A DNA stretch of 64,000 nt, taken from the NCBI GenBank assembly GCA_003228195.2, contig QGNO01000004.1, positions 29,452 through 93,451 on the forward strand. Direction: 5' to 3'. The stretch comes from Chloroflexota bacterium. GTDB lineage: Bacteria; Chloroflexota; Dehalococcoidia; Lucifugimonadales; QGNO01. Of this stretch, positions 8,359-18,912 are shown one piece after another. The number at the start of each line of letters is the position of its first letter. Positions within the stretch are counted from its first letter, which is position 1. A program made the translations under genes and the position numbers. The notes below the pieces were generated by a model. The model saw only the letters and a list, made by a program, of their open reading frames with translations, searched no databases and was not told the origin of the DNA.

Positions 8359-9021
8359 ATGACCGCCATGAAAGGATCTGTTAAAGACAGCACCTATACC
8401 GAGGTTCCTGAGGTAGTAATTATACGTCTACCTCAATACCTTCGAACACTAACTCGCTTACGCAACCAAGGCATAGATGTGGTCAGCTCTCGTCAATTAG
8501 GTGATCTTATCCAAATGACACCTGCCCAAATTCGGAAGGACTTAAGTTACTTCGGTAGATTTGGCAAACAGGGGCGAGGATACACGATATCAGGCCTTAT
8601 CAAGCAACTCAGAACTATTCTGGCTCTTAACGAGGAGTGGAAGGTTGGATTAGTAGGCATTGGCCGGCTAGGTAGAGCCATTCTAAGCTATCCAGGTTTT
8701 TCCTCTGAGGGATTCAAAATTGTCGCGGCCTTTGACAGCGAACCAAGTCAAGTCGGACAAATGGTGGGTGGCATAATGATTCAACCAATGCATAAGCTGG
8801 CTGAAATAATCTCTGCTGAAGGAATCCAAATCTGCATTACAGCCGTTCCGGCTGACTTTGCTCAATCTGTGATCGACGAACTAATAAGCTCTGGGGTAAA
8901 ATCCATAGTCAACTACGCCCCAGTGGGAATTCAGGTTCCAGACGATATTAAGCTACGAAACATCGACCCAGTAATTGCACTACAGTCTATGACTTATTAC
9001 ATAAAAAAGGGTTGCGTTTAA
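8359..9021 (+). CDS. rex: Redox-sensing transcriptional repressor Rex
   Basis: About 220 residues. The N-terminal winged helix holds the Rex signature VPEVVIIRLPQYLRTL and TPAQIRKDLSYFGRFGKQG; the C-terminal Rossmann domain has GLVGIGRLGRAI for NAD(H) binding and FDSEPSQVG. Rex senses the NADH/NAD+ ratio and controls respiratory and fermentative genes. I start it at ATG 8359, the first canonical codon after the predicted promoter, which gives the usual family length. The 73 extra residues of the ORF track overlap the DUF503 remnant and are non-coding. Its 3' end overlaps the convergent atpC by a few bases, placing a redox regulator beside the ATP synthase operon. Confidence 0.92.
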   Translation: MTAMKGSVKDSTYTEVPEVVIIRLPQYLRTLTRLRNQGIDVVSSRQLGDLIQMTPAQIRKDLSYFGRFGKQGRGYTISGLIKQLRTILALNEEWKVGLVGIGRLGRAILSYPGFSSEGFKIVAAFDSEPSQVGQMVGGIMIQPMHKLAEIISAEGIQICITAVPADFAQSVIDELISSGVKSIVNYAPVGIQVPDDIKLRNIDPVIALQSMTYYIKKGCV

Positions 9022-9437
9022 GAGGAAGGATCGCCACGATGCCTTCTCTTCCTGACTAAATCAATCCTGATCTTGGATCGTTTCATAGAGGCAACAGCCC
9101 TTTGTAGATCTACACCTTCGTCAGTACCACTTATTCGCTCTTCAGCCCTCTTGAGAGCTTCCTCCGCACGTTGTTCGTCAATCTCGTCAGACCGTTCAAT
9201 TGTATCTGCCAAGACTGTAACGTCGTTAGACATAACCTCTAGAAATCCGCCACTAACTGCAAGGCACAGGTCTTCCTGATCTGCTATTCGAAGCCGTAGT
9301 TCTCCAGGCTGAAGTACGGTCAATAAAGGCGCATGACGAGAAAGAACTCCCAATTCTCCTTCAACCCCAGGAGCGGAAATTGCATTCACTTCACCGGAAT
9401 ACACCGATCCTTCTGCCGTTACAATATCAAGCTGCAT
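9018..9437 (-). CDS. atpC: ATP synthase F1 subunit epsilon
   Basis: A 139-residue epsilon subunit. The N-terminal beta-sandwich begins MQLDIVTAEGSVYSGEV and contains GELGVLSRHAPLLTVL and SGGFLEV; a C-terminal helical hairpin follows. It sits in the central stalk and modulates ATP hydrolysis. It is the last gene of the operon, 14 bases after atpD, and its end overlaps the convergent rex gene. Length is normal. Confidence 0.96.
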   Translation of the reverse strand: MQLDIVTAEGSVYSGEVNAISAPGVEGELGVLSRHAPLLTVLQPGELRLRIADQEDLCLAVSGGFLEVMSNDVTVLADTIERSDEIDEQRAEEALKRAEERISGTDEGVDLQRAVASMKRSKIRIDLVRKRRHRGDPSS

Positions 9438-9451
9438 ATCACCTATATCCT

Positions 9452-10867
<1,416 letters not shown>

Positions 10868-10893
10868 TCACTCCGTTGTATTAATACAGTTCC

Positions 10894-11763
10894 TTACCCT
10901 TCCAATGCGGCAACACCGCCGACAATGTCGAGAAGTTCCTTAGTTATTGATTCTTGCCGCACCTTGTTTAACATCAAAGTGAGCGCGTCTATCATTTCGT
11001 TAGCGGAATCCGTAGCATTCTGCATTGCCACCATCCGAGCGGACTGCTCACTGGCCACAGACTCCAAAATAGCGTGGTAAATCTGCATTTCTACAAACCT
11101 GGGCAAAAGTTCACTCAACAGATCTGCACTACGGGGCTCATAAATGTATCCTGCTTTTTGACCTGGCTCAAGTTCTGCCGGCTCTACTGGCAAAAGCTTA
11201 TGCATAACTGGGCGCTGAATAGCAGTGCTAACAAAATAACCATATGCAACATGGACCTCGTCCGCAAAACCGCTGGCATAATCCTCTATTGCTATATGAC
11301 TTATTGGCAAGACCGATTCCAGAGACGGACGATCGCCCATGTCCGAAAAGAATGCACGAAGATCATTTCCGGTCCTTGCAACAAAATCACGACCTTTCTT
11401 CCCTACCCCAACCACACTCACCGAGGCACTGCTGTCCAGAATGAACTGCCCCAACGATCTATTAAGATTGGAAGGCAAGCCTCCACAAAGCCCTCTATCA
11501 GGGGTTACATGGATTACCTCAATACGCTTTACTTCTCTTTTGGTCAGTAAAGGATTAGTCTCTTCGGTATCGGTCGATTGTGCTGCAACATTAGCCAACA
11601 CCGCTTGCATTTTCTCAGAGTAAGGCCTACCAGAAACGGATAGCTGTTGAGCCCGTCTCATCTTGGAGGCCGCAATCATCTGCATAGCCTTCGTAATTTT
11701 AGCCGTGTTCTGAACGCTTCGAATGCGCCTCCTCAATGTTCTTACATTTGTTATGGTTGCCAT
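10894..11763 (-). CDS. atpG: ATP synthase F1 subunit gamma
   Basis: A 289-residue gamma subunit, the rotating shaft of F1. The N-terminal helix (RTLRRRIRSVQNTAKITKAM, then AASKMRRAQ) and the C-terminal helix (MQNATDSANEMIDALTLMLN, then RQESITKELLDIVGG) match the family, with the conserved DRGLCGGLPSN between. The gene starts 2 bases after the stop of the unusual small gene at 11766-11981, implying translational coupling with it. Confidence 0.97.
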   Translation of the reverse strand: MATITNVRTLRRRIRSVQNTAKITKAMQMIAASKMRRAQQLSVSGRPYSEKMQAVLANVAAQSTDTEETNPLLTKREVKRIEVIHVTPDRGLCGGLPSNLNRSLGQFILDSSASVSVVGVGKKGRDFVARTGNDLRAFFSDMGDRPSLESVLPISHIAIEDYASGFADEVHVAYGYFVSTAIQRPVMHKLLPVEPAELEPGQKAGYIYEPRSADLLSELLPRFVEMQIYHAILESVASEQSARMVAMQNATDSANEMIDALTLMLNKVRQESITKELLDIVGGVAALEG

Positions 11764-11765
11764 AA

Positions 11766-11981
11766 CTACCCTTGTCCCTCGTCTTCATATATCCAAGCTA
11801 TATGGGCAACATTAATGATCGTAGGTAACTTGTCCCCCTCGTCCTTAACTAGTAAACAATCGTCCGACCCGCCCAACAAAACGCCAGCAATTTCTTCTAT
11901 AGAGCCTTCAGTATCTACGTCAGTTACTATTACCACGTTCTTATCCTTAAAGTACTTTGCAGATTCTTCTATTAAACTCAT
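11766..11981 (-). CDS. Small protein inserted between atpA and atpG, possible Sm-like barrel
   Basis: A 71-residue acidic protein starting 7 bases after the atpA stop and ending 2 bases before atpG, so it is firmly inside the ATP synthase operon. No such gene belongs to the canonical set, where atpA is followed directly by atpG. After a short N-terminal helix, the pattern VVIVTDVD, then IAGVLLGGSDDCLLVKD, then TIINVAHIAWIYE suggests a small all-beta barrel like Sm/Hfq-type domains. That fold is inferred from hydrophobic alternation only. There is no signal peptide or membrane helix. It may be an assembly or regulatory factor for F1, or an unrelated passenger; I do not recognise its family. 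Confidence 0.72.
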   Translation of the reverse strand: MSLIEESAKYFKDKNVVIVTDVDTEGSIEEIAGVLLGGSDDCLLVKDEGDKLPTIINVAHIAWIYEDEGQG

Positions 11982-11988
11982 TTCTCTC

Positions 11989-13506
11989 CTAATTAAAACT
12001 TACGGTCTGTTTGTACGAATCAATCGCGCCAATCAATGACTTCTGAGTTTCATCATCTATTTCATTAGTTTCGATTATCCTCTCAGCTATCTTGGGGTAG
12101 TTAGATTCTATGAACATATGAAATCCTTCTTCCCATTCTGATATTTTTTCCACAGAAACATCATCCAGATAGCCATTTGTTACGGCGAACATGATCATGA
12201 CTTGCTTAGACAACGGCAACGGCTGATACTGAGGTTGCTTGAGAACCTCAGTTATCCTCTGCCCTCGTTCAAGTTGCTCCCTAGTAGAACGATCCAGGTC
12301 GCTTGTACCAAATTGCGCGAATGTAACCAACTCACGATATTGAGCCAAATCCAACCTCAATCTACCAGCCACACTTCTCATTGCCCGGCGTTGGGCGGAC
12401 CCCCCAACACGAGAAACTGAAAGCCCAACGTTAACAGCCGGCCTCGTACCGCCGTTAAACAGGTCCGCCTCTAGGTAAATTTGCCCATCTGTTATAGATA
12501 TTACGTTCGTGGGGATATAAGCAGACACATCACCAGCTTGAGTTTCAATTATCGGCAATGCAGTCAATGAACCCCCTCCGCCAACCTCATCCAAGCGGGC
12601 TGATCTCTCCAAAAGTCTGCTGTGAAGATAGAAAACATCCCCCGGATACGCCTCGCGACCCGGAGGCCGTCTCAACAAGAGAGACATCTGCCTGTAGGCC
12701 CATGCATGCTTCGAAAGATCATCAAAAATAATCAAAACATCCTTACCATTCTCCATCCATTCTTCACCAATCGCACATCCAGCGTAAGGAGCCAAATATT
12801 GGAGCGGAGCCGGGTCAGAAGCATTTGCAGCTACCACAACAGTGTGTTCCATAGCGCCATATCGCTCCAGGGTTGCGACAGTCTGAGCCACTTTACCTAC
12901 CCTTTGTCCAATAGCTACATAAATACAAATTAGATCTCCACCCTTTTGGTTGATTATGGTATCGAGAGCCACCGCACTCTTACCAGTAGAACGATCTCCT
13001 ATGATCAGTTCTCTTTGGCCACGCCCAATCGGAATCATGGCATCAACCGCCTTTATTCCGGTTTGCACTGGGACATTAACCGCTTGACGACTTGCTACAT
13101 CGGGAGCTACTCGTTCTACTGCCCGTCTATTTTTTGTAGAAATCGGACCTTTCCCATCTATTGGTCTTCCCAAAGCATCAACAGTCCTGCCAATCAGTTC
13201 ATCGCCGACCGGCACTTCCGCAACACTACCAGTCGACCGAACCTCATCACCCTCTTTGATCCGAGAGTCGTCACCGAGAATAACAGCTCCAACTGCATCT
13301 TCTTCCAAGTTCATTGCCATTCCAATCACATCGCCAGGGAAAGACAACAGTTCTGTGTATTTAACTCCTCTCAAGCCATGTATCCGTGCAATACCATCAC
13401 CCACCTCAGTAACGGTACCAACGTCAACCATAGTCAAGTCACCGCCAAATTCCTCAATTTGGCGTTTTATCACCGCTGCGATATCTTGCCCTCGCGTTGT
13501 CATCAA
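11989..13506 (-). CDS. atpA: ATP synthase F1 subunit alpha
   Basis: A 505-residue alpha subunit with the non-catalytic nucleotide site: P-loop GDRSTGKSA, then [25 protein letters not shown] and [24 protein letters not shown]. It forms the alpha3beta3 ring with AtpD. It lies 18 bases downstream of atpH and is followed by the small extra gene instead of directly by atpG. Length and motifs are normal. Confidence 0.98.
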   Translation of the reverse strand: MMTTRGQDIAAVIKRQIEEFGGDLTMVDVGTVTEVGDGIARIHGLRGVKYTELLSFPGDVIGMAMNLEEDAVGAVILGDDSRIKEGDEVRSTGSVAEVPVGDELIGRTVDALGRPIDGKGPISTKNRRAVERVAPDVASRQAVNVPVQTGIKAVDAMIPIGRGQRELIIGDRSTGKSAVALDTIINQKGGDLICIYVAIGQRVGKVAQTVATLERYGAMEHTVVVAANASDPAPLQYLAPYAGCAIGEEWMENGKDVLIIFDDLSKHAWAYRQMSLLLRRPPGREAYPGDVFYLHSRLLERSARLDEVGGGGSLTALPIIETQAGDVSAYIPTNVISITDGQIYLEADLFNGGTRPAVNVGLSVSRVGGSAQRRAMRSVAGRLRLDLAQYRELVTFAQFGTSDLDRSTREQLERGQRITEVLKQPQYQPLPLSKQVMIMFAVTNGYLDDVSVEKISEWEEGFHMFIESNYPKIAERIIETNEIDDETQKSLIGAIDSYKQTVSFN

Positions 13507-13524
13507 TCTACCTCTCTATTGCTT

Positions 13525-14064
13525 CTAACTTGGCGTAGCCAGTACTCTCTGTTTTAAAATTGTCAATCTTTCTCTAACCGTACCATCTATTATCATGTCC
13601 CCGACTCTGATAAGAATGCCACCAAGTATATCTTGGCTAACATTAGTGTTAAGCACTATCTCCTTTCCAAACAAATCCTTCAATTGCTTTTGCAATCTGC
13701 TTTTCTGCTCCTCTTCCAACTCAATTGCGGTAGTAATCTCTACTTGCTCTCTACCCTGGAGATCATCAAGAAGTTTCTGATACTCTAAGACTACCCCATC
13801 CAGAATCTGCAGGGCTCCGTTCTTGACTATCAAGCCAACAAGGTTAGAAACATTTTCCCGAACGTCACTGAGGGCGGCATGGAGTAACTCCAGTTTCCGC
13901 TGGAAATTAACCTTCGGCGATTGTAAGAACACTTTAGTTTGATCATCGGCTAGGCACTCAGCTGATCGTACCAACTCAACCCGCCATTCTTCTAAAGCTC
14001 CATCCTCCAAGGCGATCGCAAAAACCGCTTGTGCGTAACGTTTAGCCAGTGGGGTGCGGGCCAT
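13525..14064 (-). CDS. atpH: ATP synthase subunit delta
   Basis: A 179-residue delta (OSCP) subunit that joins the peripheral stalk to the top of F1. It begins MARTPLAKRYAQAVFAIALE, the usual opening, and ends with the conserved region LGGILIRVGDMIIDGTVRERL. Its start overlaps the atpF stop by a base, and atpA follows after 18 bases. Length is normal. Confidence 0.95.
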   Translation of the reverse strand: MARTPLAKRYAQAVFAIALEDGALEEWRVELVRSAECLADDQTKVFLQSPKVNFQRKLELLHAALSDVRENVSNLVGLIVKNGALQILDGVVLEYQKLLDDLQGREQVEITTAIELEEEQKSRLQKQLKDLFGKEIVLNTNVSQDILGGILIRVGDMIIDGTVRERLTILKQRVLATPS

Positions 14065-14570
14065 TACTTACCATCCTTTTCCAATAAATCACTCTCAGTC
14101 AAAGTTTGTTCTATTAAGTCTTTGTGCAAGTCCTTATCTAATGACCGCCTCACTACCCGCTCTGCAGCTGAAATAGCTAGATCACCAAACTCTCTCCTCA
14201 GTTCGTCCACCGCAATATCCCTTTCTCTCTGAATCTCAGCCTGAGCCTTCGATATAAAAGAGTCAGCTTCTTGGCGGGCCTTCTCTCGCTCCCCATCACG
14301 AACACGCTGCGCCGCCTGCCTAGCTTGCTCTATCACCGCCTGACCTTCCTTTCGGGCATCCTTAATCTGCTGATCCATCTCTCCTTGCCTCATGACCGAC
14401 TCTTCTTGCAAAACCTGAGCCTGATCCCTGCTCTCCTGAATGCGGCGAGACCGTTCATCAAGAACACGCAATATAGGCTTGAAACCAACCATATAAAGAA
14501 TGATAAGTAATGCAGTAAAATTAACCAAATAAACTACCAAGCTGGGCCAATGAAAGCCTAACTCTGCCAT
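14064..14570 (-). CDS. atpF: ATP synthase Fo subunit b
   Basis: A 168-residue peripheral-stalk subunit: a single N-terminal membrane helix (WPSLVVYLVNFTALLIILYM), then a long charged coiled coil rich in Gln, Glu, Arg and Ala, ending with the AAERVVRRSLD region that meets delta. Only one b-type gene is present, so the stalk is probably a homodimer. It lies between atpE and atpH in the standard order. Confidence 0.95.
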   Translation of the reverse strand: MAELGFHWPSLVVYLVNFTALLIILYMVGFKPILRVLDERSRRIQESRDQAQVLQEESVMRQGEMDQQIKDARKEGQAVIEQARQAAQRVRDGEREKARQEADSFISKAQAEIQRERDIAVDELRREFGDLAISAAERVVRRSLDKDLHKDLIEQTLTESDLLEKDGK

Positions 14571-14606
14571 GCTACTTTCCCCTTTTGTCTGACCAGTAGA
14601 TCCAGC

Positions 14607-14855
<249 letters not shown>

Positions 14856-14868
14856 TTAAAATCAACAA

Positions 14869-14979
14869 TTAGATTTTTATTGATCCCTTTTCAGATACGA
14901 ATCCATAAACTGCCAACCTTGTCGTGGTTGCAGTCATTGCCAAGGCGATAATCACTAACGTTAACATAATTATCTCCAT
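14869..14979 (-). CDS. Tiny hydrophobic protein between atpB and atpE
   Basis: Too short for the ORF track. ATG 14979 to TAA 14869 encodes 36 residues, opening MEIIMLTLVIIALAMTATTT, which is a likely single membrane helix, then a short polar tail. A purine-rich site (AGGAAGAAG) precedes the ATG. It fills most of the gap between atpB (stop 15002) and atpE (start 14840), where no canonical subunit gene belongs. It may be a small Fo-associated membrane peptide. A chance ORF remains possible, but the start site, hydrophobicity and tight spacing argue for a real gene. Confidence 0.55.
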   Translation of the reverse strand: MEIIMLTLVIIALAMTATTTRLAVYGFVSEKGSIKI

Positions 14980-15001
14980 CGCTTCTTCTTCCTAATAACC
15001 A

Positions 15002-15931
15002 CTAGTGTCCCTCTTCACCATCATGATGAGGAGTAATCGCTATAGTAACGAACACGAGGGTGAGACCGGCAAAAATTAGTGCCTGTATAAAGCCCACCAA
15101 GAGCTCCAACCCGTAGAACGGCAGAGAAAACACAAACGGAACGAGAAATGCGGTCATTAGGAGCAATATCTCTCCCGCGGTCATGTTGCCGAAAAGTCGG
15201 AAAGTAAAACTTATTAGCCTTATAAATTCGCTCAGTAATTCTAAAACACCAACGAATATATCGATCAGTCCTTCAAAAATCCGTCCCTTTAATAGGGCCC
15301 CAAATCGGAAGAATTTGCCAAAGTAAGATAGCCCTAGAGTCTTAATTCCCCAGAACTCTACAAAAATAAAAGAAATGATCGCTAGCGCAAGTGGCATATT
15401 AAGATCCGTCCCTGCAGGGCGCAACAAGTGCCGTTCGAAATGTCCATCATTCATAAAGCCAAGGCTTTGGTAAAGAGGTATAAGGCCAATCCAAGCATTC
15501 ATTAATACGAATAGGAACATGGTAGCAAACAATGGGAAGAACCGCCTGGTATTGCCGCGGCCGGCGACGCCCTCAACAAAGCTGTACATCGAGACCACAA
15601 TGAATTCCAAGAAGTTGTGTAGCCCTTTTGGCCTTGCATCTGCATTTATGTTGCGAGTACCGAAGAAAAACAGGCCAACCAATATAACACTGGCGATTAA
15701 TGAAGAGAGGATTGTATTGGTCAACATGAAGCGACTTGGGAGCTTATGCAATTCATGAGCTTCATGTGCATCTGATTCGAAAACAGGTTGTGGAGGAAGG
15801 TGAACTTCGGGAGTTGGGAGGAATGGACTTCCACCAAACAACGCGCTCCCTATAGCTCCTATAACGAAACCAAAAACAAAGAGGGCTATAAGCGACAAAC
15901 CTAGAGCCCTAAAAACATTCTTCGCGCTCAT
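15002..15931 (-). CDS. atpB: ATP synthase Fo subunit a
   Basis: A 309-residue membrane subunit forming the proton half-channels. The essential arginine is in the segment SFTFRLFGNMTAGEILLLM, and the last helices (ELLVGFIQALIFAGLTLVF) contain the conserved Gln. After the first membrane helix there is a long external loop of about 60 residues rich in Pro, His and Glu. The C-terminus ends PHHDGEEGH. It is the first main structural gene after atpI, with a 36-base gap. Confidence 0.96.
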   Translation of the reverse strand: MSAKNVFRALGLSLIALFVFGFVIGAIGSALFGGSPFLPTPEVHLPPQPVFESDAHEAHELHKLPSRFMLTNTILSSLIASVILVGLFFFGTRNINADARPKGLHNFLEFIVVSMYSFVEGVAGRGNTRRFFPLFATMFLFVLMNAWIGLIPLYQSLGFMNDGHFERHLLRPAGTDLNMPLALAIISFIFVEFWGIKTLGLSYFGKFFRFGALLKGRIFEGLIDIFVGVLELLSEFIRLISFTFRLFGNMTAGEILLLMTAFLVPFVFSLPFYGLELLVGFIQALIFAGLTLVFVTIAITPHHDGEEGH

Positions 15932-15967
15932 GAATTACCCTGTTTCGATACCATCATTTTTCTTATT

Positions 15968-16183
15968 CTAGTCATTGCCTTTGAAAAGAAATTCGACTAT
16001 ACGGTAGAGACCGTAAAAAGCCAATCCAGAACCCAACAAAACTCCCAACAGAGTAAACACAGGAGAGGCATTAAGTTGGTCGTCTATCCACAACCCTCCA
16101 CCCACTCCAAGAAGAATACTCGCTGCCACATACCAACCCAAACCCAAGAGCCTAATGGAAATGATAAGCCCACGCTTATTCAT
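15968..16183 (-). CDS. atpI: AtpI/AtpZ-like ATP synthase assembly protein
   Basis: A 71-residue membrane protein with two helices and the AtpZ/AtpI-type motif GLWIDDQLNASPVFTLLGVL. Such proteins help assemble the c-ring or aid Mg2+ supply to the ATP synthase; the exact role is not settled. The ATG at 16183 is chosen over the ORF-track TTG at 16198 because GGGGGGCGAG lies between them as a ribosome-binding site. It leads the operon. Confidence 0.82.
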   Translation of the reverse strand: MNKRGLIISIRLLGLGWYVAASILLGVGGGLWIDDQLNASPVFTLLGVLLGSGLAFYGLYRIVEFLFKGND

Positions 16184-16216
16184 AAGCTCGCCCCCCAAAC
16201 TTTGCGAAGTTTATCA

Positions 16217-16244
16217 CATATATCACATATATATGTAGTGTCAA
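16217..16244 (-). promoter_or_regulatory. Probable promoter of the ATP synthase operon
   Basis: On the minus strand, TTGACA is followed after 16 bases by TATATG. The region between this and the atpI start contains a tandem TATATGTGA repeat that may raise AT content or act as a binding site. The -10 match is moderate (4 of 6). Confidence 0.5.
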
Positions 16245-16310
16245 CGCAAAATTCGCGTAGAAAAACGTGTTTCGAAATACAAGATTGCTAGCAATGCTCG
16301 TTTGCAAGAG

Positions 16311-16871
16311 TTAGGATGCCTGCTCAGAGCTTTCCTGCCCCTCGTTTCCTATGTCTTCAATGTCTAGGGTATCTATGAAATCCGTAAAAGCCGACATCCT
16401 ACGGAGATCTTCCTCTTTGATCCCTCTTGGTTCATCATTTTCATCATTAGGAATAACAGGGCTGCCAGAATCATCCAGGCTTATGCCGGCTTTATTTAAT
16501 ACATGATCTGCAACATATATAGGCACATCAGCTCTTACCGCTATCGCTATCGCATCACTAGGTCTGGAATCAACATCGACAACTAATCCATTAAGATCAA
16601 TGGTTATTTGTGCAAAAAAAGTGTCGTCCTTCAAATCGTTTATCGTAATATGAGTAAGGCTTCCCCCAAGTCTATCAATAACTGATGCTAACAAATCGTG
16701 GGTTAGCGGGCGGGGCAAAAAAACGCCTTGCATCTTCACAGCTATAGAATCGGCTTCCGATGCACCAATCCAAATAGGGAGGTATAAGCCAGATTTAACA
16801 TCCTTCAAAACCACCACTCTCTGGTGGTTTACCAAGCTTACCCGGATACTATCTATAACCACTTCAGGCAT
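16311..16871 (-). CDS. Bifunctional nuclease (BFN/DUF151) family protein
   Basis: A 186-residue protein with an N-terminal BFN domain (MPEVVIDSIRVSLVN, then LPIWIGASEADSIAVKM and VDVDSRPSDAIAIAVRADVPIYV) and a short acidic C-terminal tail (UvrB/UvrC-like helical region). Plant members have DNase and RNase activity; the function of bacterial members is poorly known. ATG 16871 has GGGGGAG upstream and is preferred to the TTG at 16886. It stands as a single gene between the ATP synthase operon promoter and the DUF951-pyrF pair. Confidence 0.88.
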   Translation of the reverse strand: MPEVVIDSIRVSLVNHQRVVVLKDVKSGLYLPIWIGASEADSIAVKMQGVFLPRPLTHDLLASVIDRLGGSLTHITINDLKDDTFFAQITIDLNGLVVDVDSRPSDAIAIAVRADVPIYVADHVLNKAGISLDDSGSPVIPNDENDEPRGIKEEDLRRMSAFTDFIDTLDIEDIGNEGQESSEQAS

Positions 16872-16932
16872 CGACAACTCCCCCAATTACAAAGACTCGC
16901 TCATATTACCGATGGCCAATTAGCCTTGTCAA

Positions 16933-17127
16933 TCAAATTTTAGCTAACCTGTTATGATCCGCTATTCTCCGTTCTAAAACACTTCTACTCAACAAAATTC
17001 GTCTTTGACAACTTATACAGCGTAAGCCAATATCAGCCCCAAGTCTTACAACGCGCCATTCGAAAGCACCGCAAGGGTGGCGTTTCCTAAGCTTAAGAAT
17101 ATCTCCCAAGTTATATTCTCTTACCAT
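16933..17127 (-). CDS. DUF951 family protein
   Basis: A 64-residue basic protein with the DUF951 pattern: [32 protein letters not shown] and the pair C-x2-C (CISCQR), which with the earlier Cys may bind zinc. The family is widespread in Firmicutes and Chloroflexota and has no proven role. The start codon overlaps the pyrF stop (ATGGTAA), so the two genes are translated together. Confidence 0.85.
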   Translation of the reverse strand: MVREYNLGDILKLRKRHPCGAFEWRVVRLGADIGLRCISCQRRILLSRSVLERRIADHNRLAKI

Positions 17128-17957
17128 GGCAAACCTAGGGAGTCCAAAATGGCGTTAATATTGTCCCGCAACTCTCGGGTCGCTTCACGAGCCCCTTTTG
17201 CAAAATTCTTGGTTTCGTCAGCATATATCAAACCCCGTGACGAGTTAATCAATATTCTTCGACCCGCGCTTGAAATACCATTTCTCACGGAATGGTCCAA
17301 AGCTCCGTCCTGAGAACCTATACCAGGAATGAGAAAAGGCATGTCTGGGCATATTTCCCTAGTTTCCCTGATTTGGTCGGGATAAGTCGCTCCCATGACC
17401 AAACCAGCATTGCCATTTTTGTTCCAATCTTGAATTTCGTACGCAACGTGCTTATAAAAGGGAATTTGGCCATTGGCCTGGCTTTTAATTTCCAAATCCT
17501 GAAAATCACTTGCGCCAGGATTTGAAGATCTACACCACACAAAAACACCCTTGTCACTGTAATTTAGAAACGGAACCACCGAGTCTTCTCCTCCGTAGAC
17601 ATTAACAGTTACAGCGTCGAAGCCCCAATTATCAAACATACCTTTAGCGTATGCAGCGGCTGTATGCCCAATATCTCCTCTCTTCCCGTCCCCGATTACA
17701 ATCATAGTATCGGAAACTTCCCGTATGAACCGTATCGTCTCTTCCAATGCCCTAAACCCAGCCAATCCTAGTGCTTCATAGAACGCCAAATTAGGCTTAT
17801 AGGCTCCCACTAAACCACAAGTCGCCTCCACAATTCCTTTATTGAAGGTGACAATATCTTTCGTCGGGATTCTCGCAAGCTCAGGATCCAATCCAAGACA
17901 GACTAAGCTCTCATTAGCTTGACAACTCCAATCTAAGTTCTCTAAAAATGCGTTCAT
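17121..17957 (-). CDS. pyrF: Orotidine 5'-phosphate decarboxylase, type 2
   Basis: A 278-residue OMP decarboxylase, the last step to UMP. The catalytic block is [17 protein letters not shown] with the Lys/Asp tetrad, and the phosphate-binding part is near [14 protein letters not shown] and [13 protein letters not shown]. The length and the block order match the longer type 2 (subfamily 2) enzymes of actinobacteria and Chloroflexota rather than the 230-residue E. coli type. It is separate from the pyrR-carB operon and has no visible PyrR leader. Confidence 0.95.
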   Translation of the reverse strand: MNAFLENLDWSCQANESLVCLGLDPELARIPTKDIVTFNKGIVEATCGLVGAYKPNLAFYEALGLAGFRALEETIRFIREVSDTMIVIGDGKRGDIGHTAAAYAKGMFDNWGFDAVTVNVYGGEDSVVPFLNYSDKGVFVWCRSSNPGASDFQDLEIKSQANGQIPFYKHVAYEIQDWNKNGNAGLVMGATYPDQIRETREICPDMPFLIPGIGSQDGALDHSVRNGISSAGRRILINSSRGLIYADETKNFAKGAREATRELRDNINAILDSLGLPW

Positions 17958-18094
17958 GTCGCCGCCTTATAGCATCAGTCTAAACGTGCCGGATCATCCC
18001 TGCAAGCACAACTTTTGTTAACTATTAAACAAAATAAGTCATTCGTTCCATCTAGACAGGAATATGTTATATCTTCTGTGCGGACTCAAACAAA

Positions 18095-18824
18095 ATGAAT
18101 AACCCAAAGAGGAAACAACATATCTCAAAAACCTTTCATGGAATAATATTTGATCGACTGTATCAAGCATACGGATGTCAGAGATGGTGGGCAGCCGATA
18201 ATTCATGTGAAATAGCGCAGGAGCAATTCTGACACAAAATGTCTGCTGGCAAAACGCAGAACGTGCCATATTTATTCTAAAAAACCAAGAGCTCCTAAGC
18301 GCCTGCGCATTACTGCGCACCCCTGATGACATGGGAGGCTAATCAGGTCATCTGATTATTTCATCGCTAAGGCAAAAAACAAAAACGTTCGCCTCTCATA
18401 TCGTAAACAACCATCAAGGTGAAATGGCGCTTATGTTGCCACAAGATACCTCAACGCTCCGAAAAGACCTTCTCTCCATCCATAAGATAGGAACAGAGAC
18501 GGCAAGCGCAATAATGCTTTACGCAAAAGAGAAACCTGTATTTGTAGTAGATACCTACACAACACGCCTTCTAATTCGAATTGGCATTGTCACAAATTAC
18601 ACAGATTATTCGGATATTCAATCTGTCTTCCACACAAATCTCCCCAAAACACAACCTTGTTAAATGAATTCCATGCCCTTATAAACAATCATGGAAAGAC
18701 AACCTGCAAAAAGAATCGACCGTCATGCTTGGAATGCACACTGATAACTTTGTGCCCAACAGGGCAACACAACAAAGAACAAAACGCCATGAATCAAATT
18801 CAGGAATACGGGTACATTTGCTGA
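18095..18824 (+). pseudogene. Decayed endonuclease III-like (HhH-GPD) DNA glycosylase gene
   Basis: Four pieces in different plus-strand frames line up in family order. Piece 1 from ATG 18095 includes LYQAYGCQRWWAADN and ends at TGA. Piece 2 is GAILTQNVCWQNAERAI. Piece 3, the only part in the ORF track (18424-18663), has the helix-hairpin-helix LLSIHKIGTETASAIMLYA and the catalytic-Asp region FVVDTYTTRLLIRIGI. Piece 4 has the iron-sulfur cysteines C-x6-C-x2-C-x5-C (CKKNRPSCLECTLITLC). At least three frameshifts separate them. An intact relative would have about 220 residues and excise damaged bases. Decay looks recent because the motifs are still sharp. Confidence 0.85.
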
Positions 18825-18912
18825 TCTAATTGATAAAATAATTAGAAAGCAATCTTAAGGCAATGAAACAACGAGCCCCCTCAATCACATAACTTGACTC
18901 CAAAGCACATGC

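Noticed and set aside
18039-18332. 97-residue minus-strand ORF
   Set aside because: It is antisense to the endonuclease III-like pseudogene, which has recognisable motifs.
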